A stretch of DNA of 28,935 nucleotides, from the NCBI GenBank assembly GCA_045590535.1, contig JAZNRE010000006.1, positions 1-28,935 on the forward strand, given 5' to 3'. The notes beneath the pieces were generated by a model. That model had not been told where the DNA came from. It did not search any database and worked only from the letters and a program-made list of their open reading frames with translations. Each line of letters starts with the position of its first letter. Positions within the stretch are counted from its first letter, which is position 1. The position numbers and the translations under genes were made by a program. This stretch comes from UMGS755 sp045590535. Lineage in GTDB: Bacteria > Bacillota > Clostridia > UBA1381 > UBA9506. Of this stretch, positions 8,800-17,269 are shown piece after piece.

Positions 8800-9251
8800 T
8801 CTTCGCTATAGTGCAATTGGTTTCGGTTTATGTTTTGCCGTTTTCCCAACAAAATGCGAAAAACGGTGGGAATGAGCGCAATCGAAACCGTCATCAGCAC
8901 AATGCAAACCAGCGCCTCTCCGCCTTGCTCTAGGGCCTTAAGGTATTCACCCTGCACGGCATACGCCATGGTTTGATAAAGCGCCGTTCCCGGCACCAGG
9001 GGGTAAATGCCCAGGACCAAAAAATTGTTGGAAGGTGTTTTGCAAAGGCGAGCCAATATCTCAGATAAAAGAGTTAAAACCAAAGCACTGAGCAAATAAC
9101 CGGCTCGCGGCGAGGGACAAGTCAAATACACCACATAGCCAACGCCGCCAACCAAACCACCCAGCAGCGAAACCCAGGGTTTTGCATGCATGGAAATGCC
9201 AATGAAAAAGCTGACCAGGGTACAAACCAGAAAAATGTAAATAAAATTCAT
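8796..9251 (-). CDS. ThrE_2-type threonine/serine exporter subunit (DUF3815)
   Basis: A 151-residue, very hydrophobic protein with about four membrane helices and the motif LGIYPLVPGTALYQTM, typical of the C-terminal half of ThrE exporters. In many Firmicutes ThrE is split into two genes, and here this half begins one base after the stop of the N-terminal-half gene (TAG then ATG). Together they should form a single inner-membrane transporter for threonine/serine or a related small acid. The C-terminus is basic and hydrophilic, ending at 8796. Confidence 0.85.
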   Translation of the reverse strand: MNFIYIFLVCTLVSFFIGISMHAKPWVSLLGGLVGGVGYVVYLTCPSPRAGYLLSALVLTLLSEILARLCKTPSNNFLVLGIYPLVPGTALYQTMAYAVQGEYLKALEQGGEALVCIVLMTVSIALIPTVFRILLGKRQNINRNQLHYSED

Positions 9252-10016
9252 CTACATCACCCCCGGCAGAAAAATCAACGAGGCGCCAATGCCTAGTCCG
9301 GCAGCAATCAAAATAGCCTCCGCTGCCCGGGAAACACCCGAAACCAAATCACCGTTAATAGCATCACGAATGGCATTAACCATGGTCACACCGGGGAAGA
9401 GGGGCAGCATAGAGCCAACAATAACCGCTTGCTCGTTAATTTGCGGAAAAATCCGACCCACTGCCGCCATTATCAAGGTGGGCACAAGGCCCGCAATTAA
9501 GCTGTTAAAGAACTGATGCATGCTGACAGAGCGGAAAAATAAGCCAATCAACTGCGCCAAAAGGCAACTGAAAAAAGCAAAGAGAAGCTCCGGCAATTTG
9601 CCGCCAAACAAAAGGGAAAAGGCACCGGCCGCCGCTGCCGTGGAAAAAAGCACCGCCAAAAAATTGCCCCCGGGCTGTCTGTCTAAAGCTTCCAAAGCCT
9701 CCAAGGCCTCTTCTGCCTCTAGCTCCTTTTGTGACACTTTTCGGACAATGTTGTTAATCTGTGAAATTTTATCCAGGTCAATGGCACGCCTACGGATTCG
9801 TTTACAACCCGAAACCGTAGTGCCGTCTTCTGTAATCATTTCCACAATCAGCACGGTGGGAACAGCAAAAATGCTGATTTCTCCCTGCCCAATACCCCGA
9901 AACATATAAAGGGCTGCATCTTCTGCCCGATAGGTTTCGGCTCCGGATTCAAGCAAAAGCTGACCGGCCTTTAGTAAAAGCTTTAAATGCACCTGATGAT
10001 CCGTGCTCTGCGCCAT
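9252..10016 (-). CDS. ThrE-type threonine/serine exporter subunit (DUF1212)
   Basis: A 254-residue protein with a soluble N-terminal portion containing the family motif LLLESGAETYRAEDA (about residues 18-32) and a C-terminal half of about five membrane helices including the MLPLFPGVTMVNAIRDAING stretch. It is the N-terminal half of a split ThrE exporter; the partner follows directly. ATG at 10016 is chosen for its GGAGG site 7 nt upstream; the longer frame to 10079 would overlap fhs. It lies 16 nt after fhs, so probably in the same transcript. Confidence 0.87.
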   Translation of the reverse strand: MAQSTDHQVHLKLLLKAGQLLLESGAETYRAEDAALYMFRGIGQGEISIFAVPTVLIVEMITEDGTTVSGCKRIRRRAIDLDKISQINNIVRKVSQKELEAEEALEALEALDRQPGGNFLAVLFSTAAAAGAFSLLFGGKLPELLFAFFSCLLAQLIGLFFRSVSMHQFFNSLIAGLVPTLIMAAVGRIFPQINEQAVIVGSMLPLFPGVTMVNAIRDAINGDLVSGVSRAAEAILIAAGLGIGASLIFLPGVM

Positions 10017-10032
10017 ACTGTCGCCTCCATTT

Positions 10033-11703
10033 TTAGAATAAGCCCACAATGGTGCCGTCGTTTTCAACATCAATGTCAACTGCTGCAGGATGTGCAGGCA
10101 GACCCGGCATGGTCATAATGTTACCGCAGTAAACCGCAACAAAGCCGGCGCCGGCAAAAAGACGAACCTCACGCACATGCAGGGTAAAGCCCTCAGGGCG
10201 ACCAAGCAGCTTCGCATTATCCGATAAAGAGTATTGTGTTTTTGCCATGCAGACAGGCAGCTTGCCATAGCCGTTTGCTTCCAGCCACCCTAATTCTTTT
10301 TCCGCTTCAGCCGAGAAGGTCACGCCGCTACCACCATAAATTTTGGTAACAACGGTGCGGATTTTATCAGCCAGTGAAAGCTCATCTTCATAAATGGGAT
10401 GAAAATCAGCTTCTTGTGTTTCAATCATCTCAACCAGCTTTTCTGCCAGCTCAATACCGCCGTCGCCACCTTTGGCAAACACTTCAGACAAGGCAAAAGA
10501 AGCACCTGCATTTTTGCAGCATTCCTCAATCAAGGCAAGCTCCGCATCAGAATCGGTATGGAAGCGATTGATGGCAACCACAACACCAATGCCAAACTGT
10601 CTTAAGTTTTCAATGTGCTTTTCTAAATTGCAAAGACCTTTTTTCAAAGCGTCAAGGTTTTCTGCAGCAAGCTCTGCCTTGGGCACACCGCCGTTATATT
10701 TCAGCGCACGAACTGTGGCAACCAAAACCGTTGCAACGGGAGAAAGACCGGCAACGCGGCACTTAATATCAAAGAATTTTTCTGCACCCAAATCCGCACC
10801 AAAGCCGGCTTCGGTAATAACATAATCCGCCATGTGCAGCGCAGCCTTTGTGGCACGAACGCTGTTGCAGCCATGGGCAATGTTAGCAAAAGGACCACCG
10901 TGCATTAAGCAGGGTGTTTCTTCCAAAGTCTGCACCAGGTTGGGCTGCAACGCCTGGGAAAGCAGCGCTGTCATAGCACCGGCAGCATCCAGCTGACCGG
11001 CTGTAACAGGCTCTCCGCCATATGTATAACCAACTACAATTCTAGAAAGTCTTGCCTTTAAATCGGCCAAGGAATCGGCCAGACACAAAATGGCCATAAC
11101 TTCCGATGCAACGGTAATAATAAAACCGTCTTCACGGGGATTTCCGTTTTTCTTACCACCCAAGCCCACAACAATCTGACGCAGTGCCCGGTCATTCATA
11201 TCAAGCACGCGGCGGAATACAATGCGGGTGGGGTCAATGCCCAAAGCGTTACCCTGGGTAATGTGGTTATCAATCATGGCGCAAAGCAGATTGTTTGCCG
11301 CTGTGATGGCGTGCATATCACCTGTAAAATGCAGATTGATATCTTCCATAGGAATAACCTGTGCATAGCCACCGCCGGCAGCGCCACCCTTAACGCCCAT
11401 AACAGGACCCAAAGAGGGCTCACGCAAAGCAATAACGGCCTTTTTGCCGATTTTCGCCATAGCCTGACCTAAGCCAACGGTTGTGGTGGTTTTACCTTCA
11501 CCGGCGGGTGTCGGGTTAATGGCGGTTACCAAAACCAGCTTGCCCTGGGGTTTTTTCTCCAGTTCTTTCAAAAAGGACTCGTCAAGCTTCGCCTTATCAC
11601 GACCATAATAAATCAAGGCTTCTTCAGGAATGTCGAGCTTCGCTGCAATGTCTTTAATGTGTGCGGGTTTTTTACCCTGTGCAATTTCAATATCGCTTTT
11701 CAT
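10033..11703 (-). CDS. fhs: Formate--tetrahydrofolate ligase
   Basis: A 556-residue enzyme of full family length, making 10-formyl-tetrahydrofolate from formate, THF and ATP. It feeds purine synthesis and, in acetogens, the methyl branch of carbon fixation. The nucleotide-binding loop TPAGEGKTTTTVGLG is at about 65-79, and PCLMHGGPFANIAHGCNS and GGAAGGGYAQVIPMEDINLH are also conserved. ATG at 11703 is chosen by AAGGAA upstream and conservation (MKSDIEIAQ); the longer frame would overlap the thioesterase gene. No other Wood-Ljungdahl or folate gene lies in the window, so its role here is probably one-carbon supply. Confidence 0.97.
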   Translation of the reverse strand: MKSDIEIAQGKKPAHIKDIAAKLDIPEEALIYYGRDKAKLDESFLKELEKKPQGKLVLVTAINPTPAGEGKTTTTVGLGQAMAKIGKKAVIALREPSLGPVMGVKGGAAGGGYAQVIPMEDINLHFTGDMHAITAANNLLCAMIDNHITQGNALGIDPTRIVFRRVLDMNDRALRQIVVGLGGKKNGNPREDGFIITVASEVMAILCLADSLADLKARLSRIVVGYTYGGEPVTAGQLDAAGAMTALLSQALQPNLVQTLEETPCLMHGGPFANIAHGCNSVRATKAALHMADYVITEAGFGADLGAEKFFDIKCRVAGLSPVATVLVATVRALKYNGGVPKAELAAENLDALKKGLCNLEKHIENLRQFGIGVVVAINRFHTDSDAELALIEECCKNAGASFALSEVFAKGGDGGIELAEKLVEMIETQEADFHPIYEDELSLADKIRTVVTKIYGGSGVTFSAEAEKELGWLEANGYGKLPVCMAKTQYSLSDNAKLLGRPEGFTLHVREVRLFAGAGFVAVYCGNIMTMPGLPAHPAAVDIDVENDGTIVGLF

Positions 11704-11707
11704 GTCT

Positions 11708-12106
11708 TTATTCCTTCCCTCTTTTATTTGTTTTTTCCATAAATTTTTCTTTAAAAATAATAAACCGTTCATGTGTGCCTTCTGCAACGCAACCGACCTC
11801 GTCATAAACCGCTACACGAAAGCCCAAACGGCGGCCATCAATCTCGGTCAGCTCCGATTCGGCATAGGCCTTCATGCCCATAGGTGTTGCCGCCATGTGA
11901 CGAATGTTCACCATGGTGCCCACAGTGGCACAGCCTTCCTCGAGATAGGGCCGCATGCTCTTGTCTGCCGCTTGCTCCATTAAGGCAATCACATAGGGTG
12001 TGCCAAACACATCCATTTCACCGCTGGCCGCTTTTTTAGCGCTGACAGAGTCATCTACAACGATGTCAATTCGTCCTTTAATGCCAAGGACCATTTCTTT
12101 GCTCAT
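11708..12106 (-). CDS. FlK-like hotdog thioesterase
   Basis: A 132-residue single hotdog-fold protein of the fluoroacetyl-CoA thioesterase (FlK)-like family. Residues matching the FlK catalytic triad are Thr36 (in FGTPYVIALMEQ), Glu44 and His70 (in VNIRHMAATPMG); the spacings of 8 and 26 are the same as Thr42/Glu50/His76 of FlK. The true substrate is unlikely to be fluoroacetyl-CoA in a gut or soil Clostridium; housekeeping removal of short or toxic acyl-CoAs is an inference. It ends 4 nt before fhs and should be co-transcribed. ATG at 12106 is chosen over an in-frame GTG three codons upstream; either is possible. Confidence 0.85.
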   Translation of the reverse strand: MSKEMVLGIKGRIDIVVDDSVSAKKAASGEMDVFGTPYVIALMEQAADKSMRPYLEEGCATVGTMVNIRHMAATPMGMKAYAESELTEIDGRRLGFRVAVYDEVGCVAEGTHERFIIFKEKFMEKTNKRGKE

Positions 12107-12139
12107 ATGTATCACTCTTTTCTTGAAAATATACTTAAG

Positions 12140-12172
12140 GAGTCCGGGGCAGCACCGCCGCCCCGGTTCTTT
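12140..12172 (-). terminator. GC-rich hairpin between tepA and thioesterase gene
   Basis: Perfect 7-bp stem CCGGGGC / GCCCCGG with a 9-nt loop. The T tract is on the plus strand (TTCTTTTTC), while on the minus strand the following bases are ACTCCTTAAG. It may be a partial terminator or a processing/attenuation site within a tepA-to-thrE transcript. Confidence 0.4.
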
Positions 12173-12187
12173 TTCAAATAAAATTTT

Positions 12188-12925
12188 TCAGGTGGACTCT
12201 TCTTTATTCTTTTTCTTTTCTTCAATCATGGCGTATAAACATTCAAGCGCCTGCGAAAGACCGCCCACTTCATCAATGAGGCCCAAATTAACCGCCTCAT
12301 CGCCTAAAATGATGCAACCCACATCATTGGCGATTTCCCCGGTTTTCATCATCATCTCTGTAAAAGTTTCTTTAGGGATGTGCGAATTTCTTACCACAAA
12401 ATTAACCACGCGCTCCTGCATTTTGTTAAAGTATTCATAGGTCTGCGGAACGCCGATAACCGTGCCGTTCATGCGAATGGGATGAATGGTCATGGACGCC
12501 GAGGGGACAATGAAAGAGCGCTGCGCCGAAACGGCCAGCGGCACGCCAATGCTGTGCCCACCGCCCAAAACCAATGAAACGGCCGGCTTTTGCATGCTGG
12601 CAATCATCTCGGCAATGGCAAGCCCTGCCTCCACATCGCCGCCCACTGTGTTTAAAACCACCAAAAGACCGTCCACTCGTTCGTCCTGCTCAATGGACAC
12701 CAAAAGGGGAATAACATGTTCATATTTTGTGGATTTATTCTGCGAGGGCAAAAGCATGTGCCCCTCTACCTGACCGGCAATGGTAAGACAATGAATGTTC
12801 CCCCGGGGGTTATTCACCCCAGACATGCCAAAATCTTTAATGTTTTGCGCCGTTTCCTCTGATGAGGTTTGGTCGTTTGTTTCATTTGTATTTGTATTTT
12901 CTGTGTTTGTATTTTCGTCCTGCAT
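12188..12925 (-). CDS. tepA: ClpP-class peptidase, TepA-like
   Basis: A 245-residue protein of the ClpP/crotonase fold. The first 30 residues are a hydrophilic Asn/Thr/Glu repeat. The catalytic region shows LNTVGGDVEAGLAIAEMI, then GGGHSIG with the nucleophile Ser at about 125, and TIHPIRM with the catalytic His at about 148. This matches TepA (YmfB), a Bacillus protease linked to degradation of signal peptides or of small acid-soluble spore proteins, and not the housekeeping ClpP. No signal peptide is visible, so it should act in the cytosol. ATG at 12925 has GGGAG 8 nt upstream and a consensus promoter further up. Confidence 0.85.
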   Translation of the reverse strand: MQDENTNTENTNTNETNDQTSSEETAQNIKDFGMSGVNNPRGNIHCLTIAGQVEGHMLLPSQNKSTKYEHVIPLLVSIEQDERVDGLLVVLNTVGGDVEAGLAIAEMIASMQKPAVSLVLGGGHSIGVPLAVSAQRSFIVPSASMTIHPIRMNGTVIGVPQTYEYFNKMQERVVNFVVRNSHIPKETFTEMMMKTGEIANDVGCIILGDEAVNLGLIDEVGGLSQALECLYAMIEEKKKNKEEST

Positions 12926-13237
12926 GGTGTATCTCCCTTCCTTTTTTAACAGTATGTGAGAGATCACCATTTTTTATGTAGAACCAATCTTTATTATACC
13001 TTTTTTTTCAAACAAGTGCAACAATTTTTTTAATTATGCATGATTTTGTATAAAAAACACATAATAATTGTCACAGAGGGCAAACAAGGCGGTAAAACTG
13101 CAAAAAAATTTTTGCCGACTGAGGCTTTTTTCAAAAAATTTTGCTGTTCTTTCCGCCTGAAACCATTGCCGTTTTACATTAAAAAGCTGCCCCTTTCCTC
13201 TGGCAAGGTAGGTGTGCAGCAAGAAAGGAACGAAATT
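12926..13237. other. 312-bp divergent intergenic region
   Basis: Apart from the tepA promoter I see no gene. A near-palindrome GCAAAAAAATTTTTGC lies at 13100-13115 and could be an operator or a small hairpin in the leader of the sugar-binding protein gene. I find no convincing consensus promoter on the plus strand and no recognisable riboswitch. Confidence 0.4.
12993..13021 (-). promoter_or_regulatory. Sigma-A promoter of tepA
   Basis: Minus-strand TTGCAC, 17-bp spacer, TATAAT, about 70 bp upstream of the tepA start codon. No terminator or second promoter is obvious before the thrE genes, so this may drive the whole tepA-thioesterase-fhs-thrE cluster. Confidence 0.75.
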
Positions 13238-14206
13238 ATGAAAAAAAGAATATTCGCCCTAACAGCCCTGGCACTGTTACTCTTTTGCACCGCCGGATGC
13301 AGCTCTATGAAGGATGACATGACAACCGAATATAACAAGCCCCACATTGCCGTGGTGGCAAAAGGCTATCAGCAAAACTACTGGCAGGCCGTGAAAAAAG
13401 GCGCCGAAAAAGCCGCAACCGATTTAGATGTATCCCTTTCCTTTGAGGGACCGGATGCCGAATCACAAGTGGAAAAACAAGTGGAAATGCTTGAATCGGC
13501 CTTGGCTAAAAATCCCGTGGCAATCTGCCTTGCTGCCATTGATTCAAAGGCCGTGGCAGAAACTTTAGAAAAAGCGCAAAAGCGGGGCATTCCCGTTGTG
13601 GGTTTTGATTCTGGTGTCGAAAGCGGTGCCATTGTGGCCACCGCCGCAACGGATAACGAAGCGGCCGCCGCTTTGGCTGCCGACAAATTGGCAGAGGCCA
13701 TGGGTAGCCAAGGCACCATTGGCATGGTGATTCATGATGAAACCAGTGCCACCGCCCAAACCCGCCGTGACAGTTTTAAAAATCGCATTGAAACAAAATA
13801 TCCCTATATTAAAATTGCCGAAATTAAATATATGAGTGGTGAACACGCCAAGCCGGCCGATGCTGCCAAAGCCATTCTGTCGGCTCACCCTGAATTAACG
13901 GGGTTCTTCGGCTCAAATGAAGATACAGCCGTTGGCATTATGGACGCTTTAAAAGAGCTTGACAAGGTGGGAAAAGTTAAAGTTATGGGCTTTGATTCCG
14001 GCAAGCGACAAATGGATTTCATCCGAAACGGCGACATGGTAGGCGCCGTAACCCAAAACCCCTATCAAATGGGCTATAAAGCCGTTGAAACTGCCTATCG
14101 TGCCCACAAGGGCGAAGCCGTGCAAGAAAACATTGACACCGGTTTTGAATGGTATGATAAAAACAACATCGATTCCGACACCCTCAAAAACCTACTTTAT
14201 GATTAA
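13238..14206 (+). CDS. Periplasmic-binding-type sugar-binding lipoprotein (RbsB-like)
   Basis: A 322-residue exported lipoprotein. The signal peptide (KKRIFALTALALLLF) ends in a lipobox with Cys21 (TAGC), so it is anchored on the outer face of the membrane. The mature part is a type I periplasmic-binding fold like RbsB: an N-terminal VVAKGYQQNYWQAVKKGAEK, then VVGFDSGV, and TQNPYQMGYKAVETA near the C-terminus. Such proteins deliver ribose, galactose or AI-2 class sugars to an ABC importer or to a chemoreceptor/kinase. No permease, ATPase or sensor gene is adjacent, so it is an orphan. ATG at 13238 is chosen for the clean signal peptide and AAAGGAA upstream; the frame extends to 13040 without a ribosome site. 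Confidence 0.87.
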   Translation: MKKRIFALTALALLLFCTAGCSSMKDDMTTEYNKPHIAVVAKGYQQNYWQAVKKGAEKAATDLDVSLSFEGPDAESQVEKQVEMLESALAKNPVAICLAAIDSKAVAETLEKAQKRGIPVVGFDSGVESGAIVATAATDNEAAAALAADKLAEAMGSQGTIGMVIHDETSATAQTRRDSFKNRIETKYPYIKIAEIKYMSGEHAKPADAAKAILSAHPELTGFFGSNEDTAVGIMDALKELDKVGKVKVMGFDSGKRQMDFIRNGDMVGAVTQNPYQMGYKAVETAYRAHKGEAVQENIDTGFEWYDKNNIDSDTLKNLLYD

Positions 14207-14226
14207 ATCCCTCTTTTTCATAATAA

Positions 14227-14255
14227 TCCCTCCTACAATGGAGGGAGTTTATTTT
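14227..14255 (+). terminator. Terminator of the sugar-binding lipoprotein gene
   Basis: Perfect 7-bp stem TCCCTCC / GGAGGGA with a 6-nt loop, then GTTTATTTT. It lies 20 nt after the stop codon. Confidence 0.7.
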
Positions 14256-14266
14256 CGGCAAAAATA

Positions 14267-14320
14267 GGCTCCCTTGTGTAAAGGGAGCTGTCGAACGCAG
14301 TGAGGCTGATGGATTGTTGA
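14267..14320 (+). repeat. Fragment of a dispersed intergenic repeat
   Basis: The stretch contains CTCCCTT-GTGT-AAGGGAG, then AGCTGTCGAACGCAGTGAGG and CTGATGGATTGTT. This arrangement resembles non-coding repeats scattered between genes in many gut Clostridia. Only one copy is in the window and no flanking duplication is visible, so the call rests on family memory. Confidence 0.45.
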
Positions 14321-14352
14321 AACTCCTTTTCTCTTTTATTATTTTTATATAA

Positions 14353-14386
14353 AAACAGACCGCAACAATCTCGTTGCGGTCTGTTT
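14353..14386 (-). terminator. Terminator of the dnaX-to-DUF1836 operon
   Basis: Perfect 12-bp stem ACAGACCGCAAC / GTTGCGGTCTGT, 6-nt loop, extended by A-T pairs and followed on the minus strand by TTTTTATAT. It sits 12 nt after the DUF1836 gene. Confidence 0.87.
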
Positions 14387-14397
14387 GCATCCATATT

Positions 14398-14985
14398 TTA
14401 TATTTTGTCCGCTACAGCTTCTTCCGAAAAAGGCTGCTCTTGAAGCCCCAGCAGTTTCGTGGTTATCAATTTAGAGAAATTGGCAATAACGGCATTTAAA
14501 AGGATAAAGCTATCAATATTTAACGAGGTCTGTTCCGGTCCGTCAGACATTTTTTCGGCTTCCTTTTCCATCAACTCAATGAATATCTTCACAAATTCAG
14601 CATATTGATGGCTAAACTCGGTATAGGCCTTTTTCATGTCCTGCTCATGAAAGGAGCTGGGAATCAGTTTCTGAATTTCAGACATAGACAAAGCTTGTTT
14701 CAAAGAGCAAATCATAATGAGATAAGCAATGTGCACACGCATATATTTTTTCTTATAGGGCGGCGGCATCAGCTTGGTTCTCACATAGTTGTTAATGGCG
14801 CTGGTGGTAATCACCTGCTCGCCGTCTTTTGCCGGTAAAAAGGAAAGATATTGCGATAAAAGCGTCAGCACCTGGTCCATATAAAGTCCCAAATCCGGAA
14901 TTTGTTCCCAATCCGGCAGGGTGTAGGTGTGCAGATAGTTTCGCCAGCGTCGTAATTTGCCGGCAACTAAATCAGCGTCATACAT
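14398..14985 (-). CDS. DUF1836 domain protein
   Basis: A 195-residue protein. Residues about 1-110 match DUF1836: WRNYLHTYTLPDWEQIPDLG, then ITTSAINNYVRTKLMPPP, KKYMRVHIAYLIMICSLKQ and LSMSEIQKLI. The ITTSAINNYVR and LSMSEIQKL portions resemble a MerR-like helix-turn-helix, so DNA binding is plausible, but the family has no proven function that I know of. The C-terminal third is acidic and helical. AAAGGAG precedes the start by 8 nt. It is the last gene of the operon, right before a strong terminator. Confidence 0.85.
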   Translation of the reverse strand: MYDADLVAGKLRRWRNYLHTYTLPDWEQIPDLGLYMDQVLTLLSQYLSFLPAKDGEQVITTSAINNYVRTKLMPPPYKKKYMRVHIAYLIMICSLKQALSMSEIQKLIPSSFHEQDMKKAYTEFSHQYAEFVKIFIELMEKEAEKMSDGPEQTSLNIDSFILLNAVIANFSKLITTKLLGLQEQPFSEEAVADKI

Positions 14986-15038
14986 AAGATGGCTCCTTTG
15001 TCAATCGGTTTAAAAAACAAGAACCAAAAACCCTTTTA

Positions 15039-15359
15039 TCAGGCGTTTTGCTTGTTTAAAAACTCCCGTTCCATTTCCAAAATATCCTCCAGCCAATAAA
15101 CCCCGATATCCAAAGCGGCATATAAGCCTTCGCGCTCTGCCTTTTTAACCAAACGGGCGCTTTTAATGTCGTCACCGTTTTTCTCCAAAAGCTCAACACA
15201 AACCTTAGAGGCAACTGTTAAATCGTGAAGGTCCTTTGTTTCTAAAATGGTGAAGCGGGTAATGAAGTTTTCGTTAAAATCGCCATAATATAAAACATTA
15301 TCCTCACGCAAAAGGGGCTTACCGCCGTAAATTAAGACTTCCTTTTCTTTCTTAGCCAT
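15039..15359 (-). CDS. Conserved hypothetical protein, 106 aa
   Basis: I do not recognise a named family. The product is small, soluble and mixed alpha/beta: a strand-rich start (LIYGGKPLLREDNVLYYGDFN, in parts) followed by helices rich in Lys/Glu and ending in GVYWLEDILEMEREFLNK. No membrane segment, metal motif or signal peptide is seen. ATG at 15359 is chosen for AAGGAGA 6 nt upstream; the frame extends 11 codons further without one. It lies 40 nt after ricT and 53 nt before the DUF1836 gene in an operon of replication and signalling genes, but the context does not fix a role. Confidence 0.75.
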   Translation of the reverse strand: MAKKEKEVLIYGGKPLLREDNVLYYGDFNENFITRFTILETKDLHDLTVASKVCVELLEKNGDDIKSARLVKKAEREGLYAALDIGVYWLEDILEMEREFLNKQNA

Positions 15360-15399
15360 TTGTTTCTCCTTTTCTGTCGCTTTTGGCGACATATATTTT

Positions 15400-16272
15400 C
15401 TATTCTTCCAATTCCTTCAGTGTAGAAAGGTCAAATTCGGTTTCCTGATTTCGTTTGGCGCTGTCTTTAATAACCACCAAATCCGCAACCTTAAATTCGC
15501 TGATGGTGTTTTCGTTGCCCGAATTCATTTTCACCTGTGCCAAACCTTTTAACAGGTTGGTTGAGGTCACCACGCCTCGACCGGCAGGGGTATCCACCAC
15601 GGCACCAACATTGGGCGTCTCGCGAATCAATGCTTCATAGGCATCCTGCTCATATTTTAAGCAACACATTAAGCGTCCGCATGTGCCTGAAATTTTTGTG
15701 GGGTTTAAAGAAAGCGACTGCTCTTTTGCCATTTTAATGGATACCGGCTCAAAATCGCCTAAAAACAGCGAACAACAAAGGGGTCTTCCGCAAATACCCA
15801 AACCGCCCCGCATCTTCGCTTCATCACGAACACCAATCTGTCTCAGTTCAATACGGGTGCGGAAAACAGAAGCCAAATCCTTAACCAGCTGACGAAAATC
15901 CACGCGACCCTCTGCGGTAAAGTAAAAGAGAATTTTGCTGCGGTCAAAGGTATATTCCACATCAATTAAATTCATTTCCAGGTTGTTTGTCTTAATTTTT
16001 TCCTGGCAAATGTTGTAGGCCTCTTTTTCTTTCGCCTTGTTCTCCTGCAGGGTTTTGGTGTCTTCTTCTGTAGCTGCACGAACAATCTTTTTTAAGGGGA
16101 TTGAAAACTTTGTTTCGTCAATTTCCCTTGCGGTCATGGCCACCTGTCCATATTCAAGGCCGCGCACTGTTTCCACAATAACGCCGTCACCGGATGAAAA
16201 GTCCTGTTCACCCGGGTCAAAATAATAGATTTTGCCCACGGATTTAAACCGGACTCCAATTACCTTAATCAT
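15400..16272 (-). CDS. ricT: PSP1-domain protein RicT (YaaT)
   Basis: A 290-residue PSP1 protein. Two cysteine motifs are clear: GICGRPLCC (Cys161, 166, 167) and GTCGRLMCCLKY (Cys198, 203, 204), the latter being the C-x4-CC hallmark. In Bacillus RicT joins RicA and RicF in the Fe-S cluster-bearing Y-complex that guides RNase Y maturation of mRNAs and promotes phosphorelay to Spo0A. The start has GGAGG upstream and overlaps the end of holB by 8 nt, as in Bacillus where yaaT follows holB. No ricA or ricF is in the window. Confidence 0.93.
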   Translation of the reverse strand: MIKVIGVRFKSVGKIYYFDPGEQDFSSGDGVIVETVRGLEYGQVAMTAREIDETKFSIPLKKIVRAATEEDTKTLQENKAKEKEAYNICQEKIKTNNLEMNLIDVEYTFDRSKILFYFTAEGRVDFRQLVKDLASVFRTRIELRQIGVRDEAKMRGGLGICGRPLCCSLFLGDFEPVSIKMAKEQSLSLNPTKISGTCGRLMCCLKYEQDAYEALIRETPNVGAVVDTPAGRGVVTSTNLLKGLAQVKMNSGNENTISEFKVADLVVIKDSAKRNQETEFDLSTLKELEE

Positions 16273-17269
16273 GAATTTCCTCCTGTATCCTCGTTAAAAG
16301 TTCTAAACACGCCGCTGTATAGCCGGCATTTTTTTGCAGGCGGTCTCTGAAATGAATCAGGGCCTCCATCATTAAAACCAATCCCTTGGCCGTTACTTTT
16401 TGGCCAAACAAAAGGCTCTCTTTCTCTCTGTCTTTACATATCAGTTCGGTTTTTGATGCAATGCTGCGCCTCATGCAATCCCGCAGAAAAACCAGCAAGA
16501 AATCAATAATGTCCTCCACCGCATCCTTGTGGTCTACCAAATGTCTTTGCATGTCCGACAGTCCGGAGGCTCGGTCTGCCATGCCAACCAGCTTATCCAC
16601 CGTTTCGACATAAAGGTCATAATAAGCCTCATCACGAAGCATGCGATAGCCCCGCCCTAAATTGCCCTGGCTAAAGGCCGCCGACAAGGTCCGCCTCTCG
16701 GCACTTCCCTCTGTCAGCTTGTCAAAGCAGGCTGCACAGTCTTTGGCGGATAAGGGCAAAAGCTGCAGCTTTAAACAACGGGAACGAATGGTTTCCAAAA
16801 GTTGATCCTGGGCACTGGCCAAAATAATAAAAACAGCATAGGATGGGGGCTCTTCTAAAATTTTTAACAGCGCATTTTGCGCCCCTTGTGTCATGGCTTC
16901 TCCTGGCGCAATCAGAAAAACCTTCCGTGGAGCCGAAAAAGGACGCACGTAGGCCTCTTTAATCAGTTGATCCCGAACCTCTTCAACGCCAATGGATTTT
17001 TTATCTTTCGGAATGGATAAAAACAACAAGTCCGGATGCGCACCACCAGCCAGCAAACGACAGGAAGAACATTGCAAACAAACCCTGCCATTTTGAGGTG
17101 ACTCGCAAAGCAGAGCCGCTGCAAAGGGATAGGCCACCGTTTTTTTGCCTATGCCCTCGGGACCGGAAATTAAATAGGCACTTACGGTTCGACCCGAGGC
17201 CACCGCCTGCTGCAACTTTGCGCAAACCAGCTCATGACCCACAACCGACTTATAATCAAACTTTTTCAA
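16265..17269 (-). CDS. holB: DNA polymerase III delta-prime subunit
   Basis: A 334-residue clamp-loader subunit. Visible are the P-loop region GPEGIGKKT (about 36-44), zinc ligands Cys55, 64, 67 and 70, the LLKILEEPPSYAVFI segment and the SRC motif (RSRCLKLQL). The clamp loader puts the beta sliding clamp on DNA with DnaX (present upstream in the same operon) and HolA. The start is a TTG that lies inside the 3' end of darA (14-nt overlap) with a weak ribosome site, so expression is likely coupled to darA translation. The overlap on the other side with ricT is 8 nt. Confidence 0.93.
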   Translation of the reverse strand: MKKFDYKSVVGHELVCAKLQQAVASGRTVSAYLISGPEGIGKKTVAYPFAAALLCESPQNGRVCLQCSSCRLLAGGAHPDLLFLSIPKDKKSIGVEEVRDQLIKEAYVRPFSAPRKVFLIAPGEAMTQGAQNALLKILEEPPSYAVFIILASAQDQLLETIRSRCLKLQLLPLSAKDCAACFDKLTEGSAERRTLSAAFSQGNLGRGYRMLRDEAYYDLYVETVDKLVGMADRASGLSDMQRHLVDHKDAVEDIIDFLLVFLRDCMRRSIASKTELICKDREKESLLFGQKVTAKGLVLMMEALIHFRDRLQKNAGYTAACLELLTRIQEEIHD

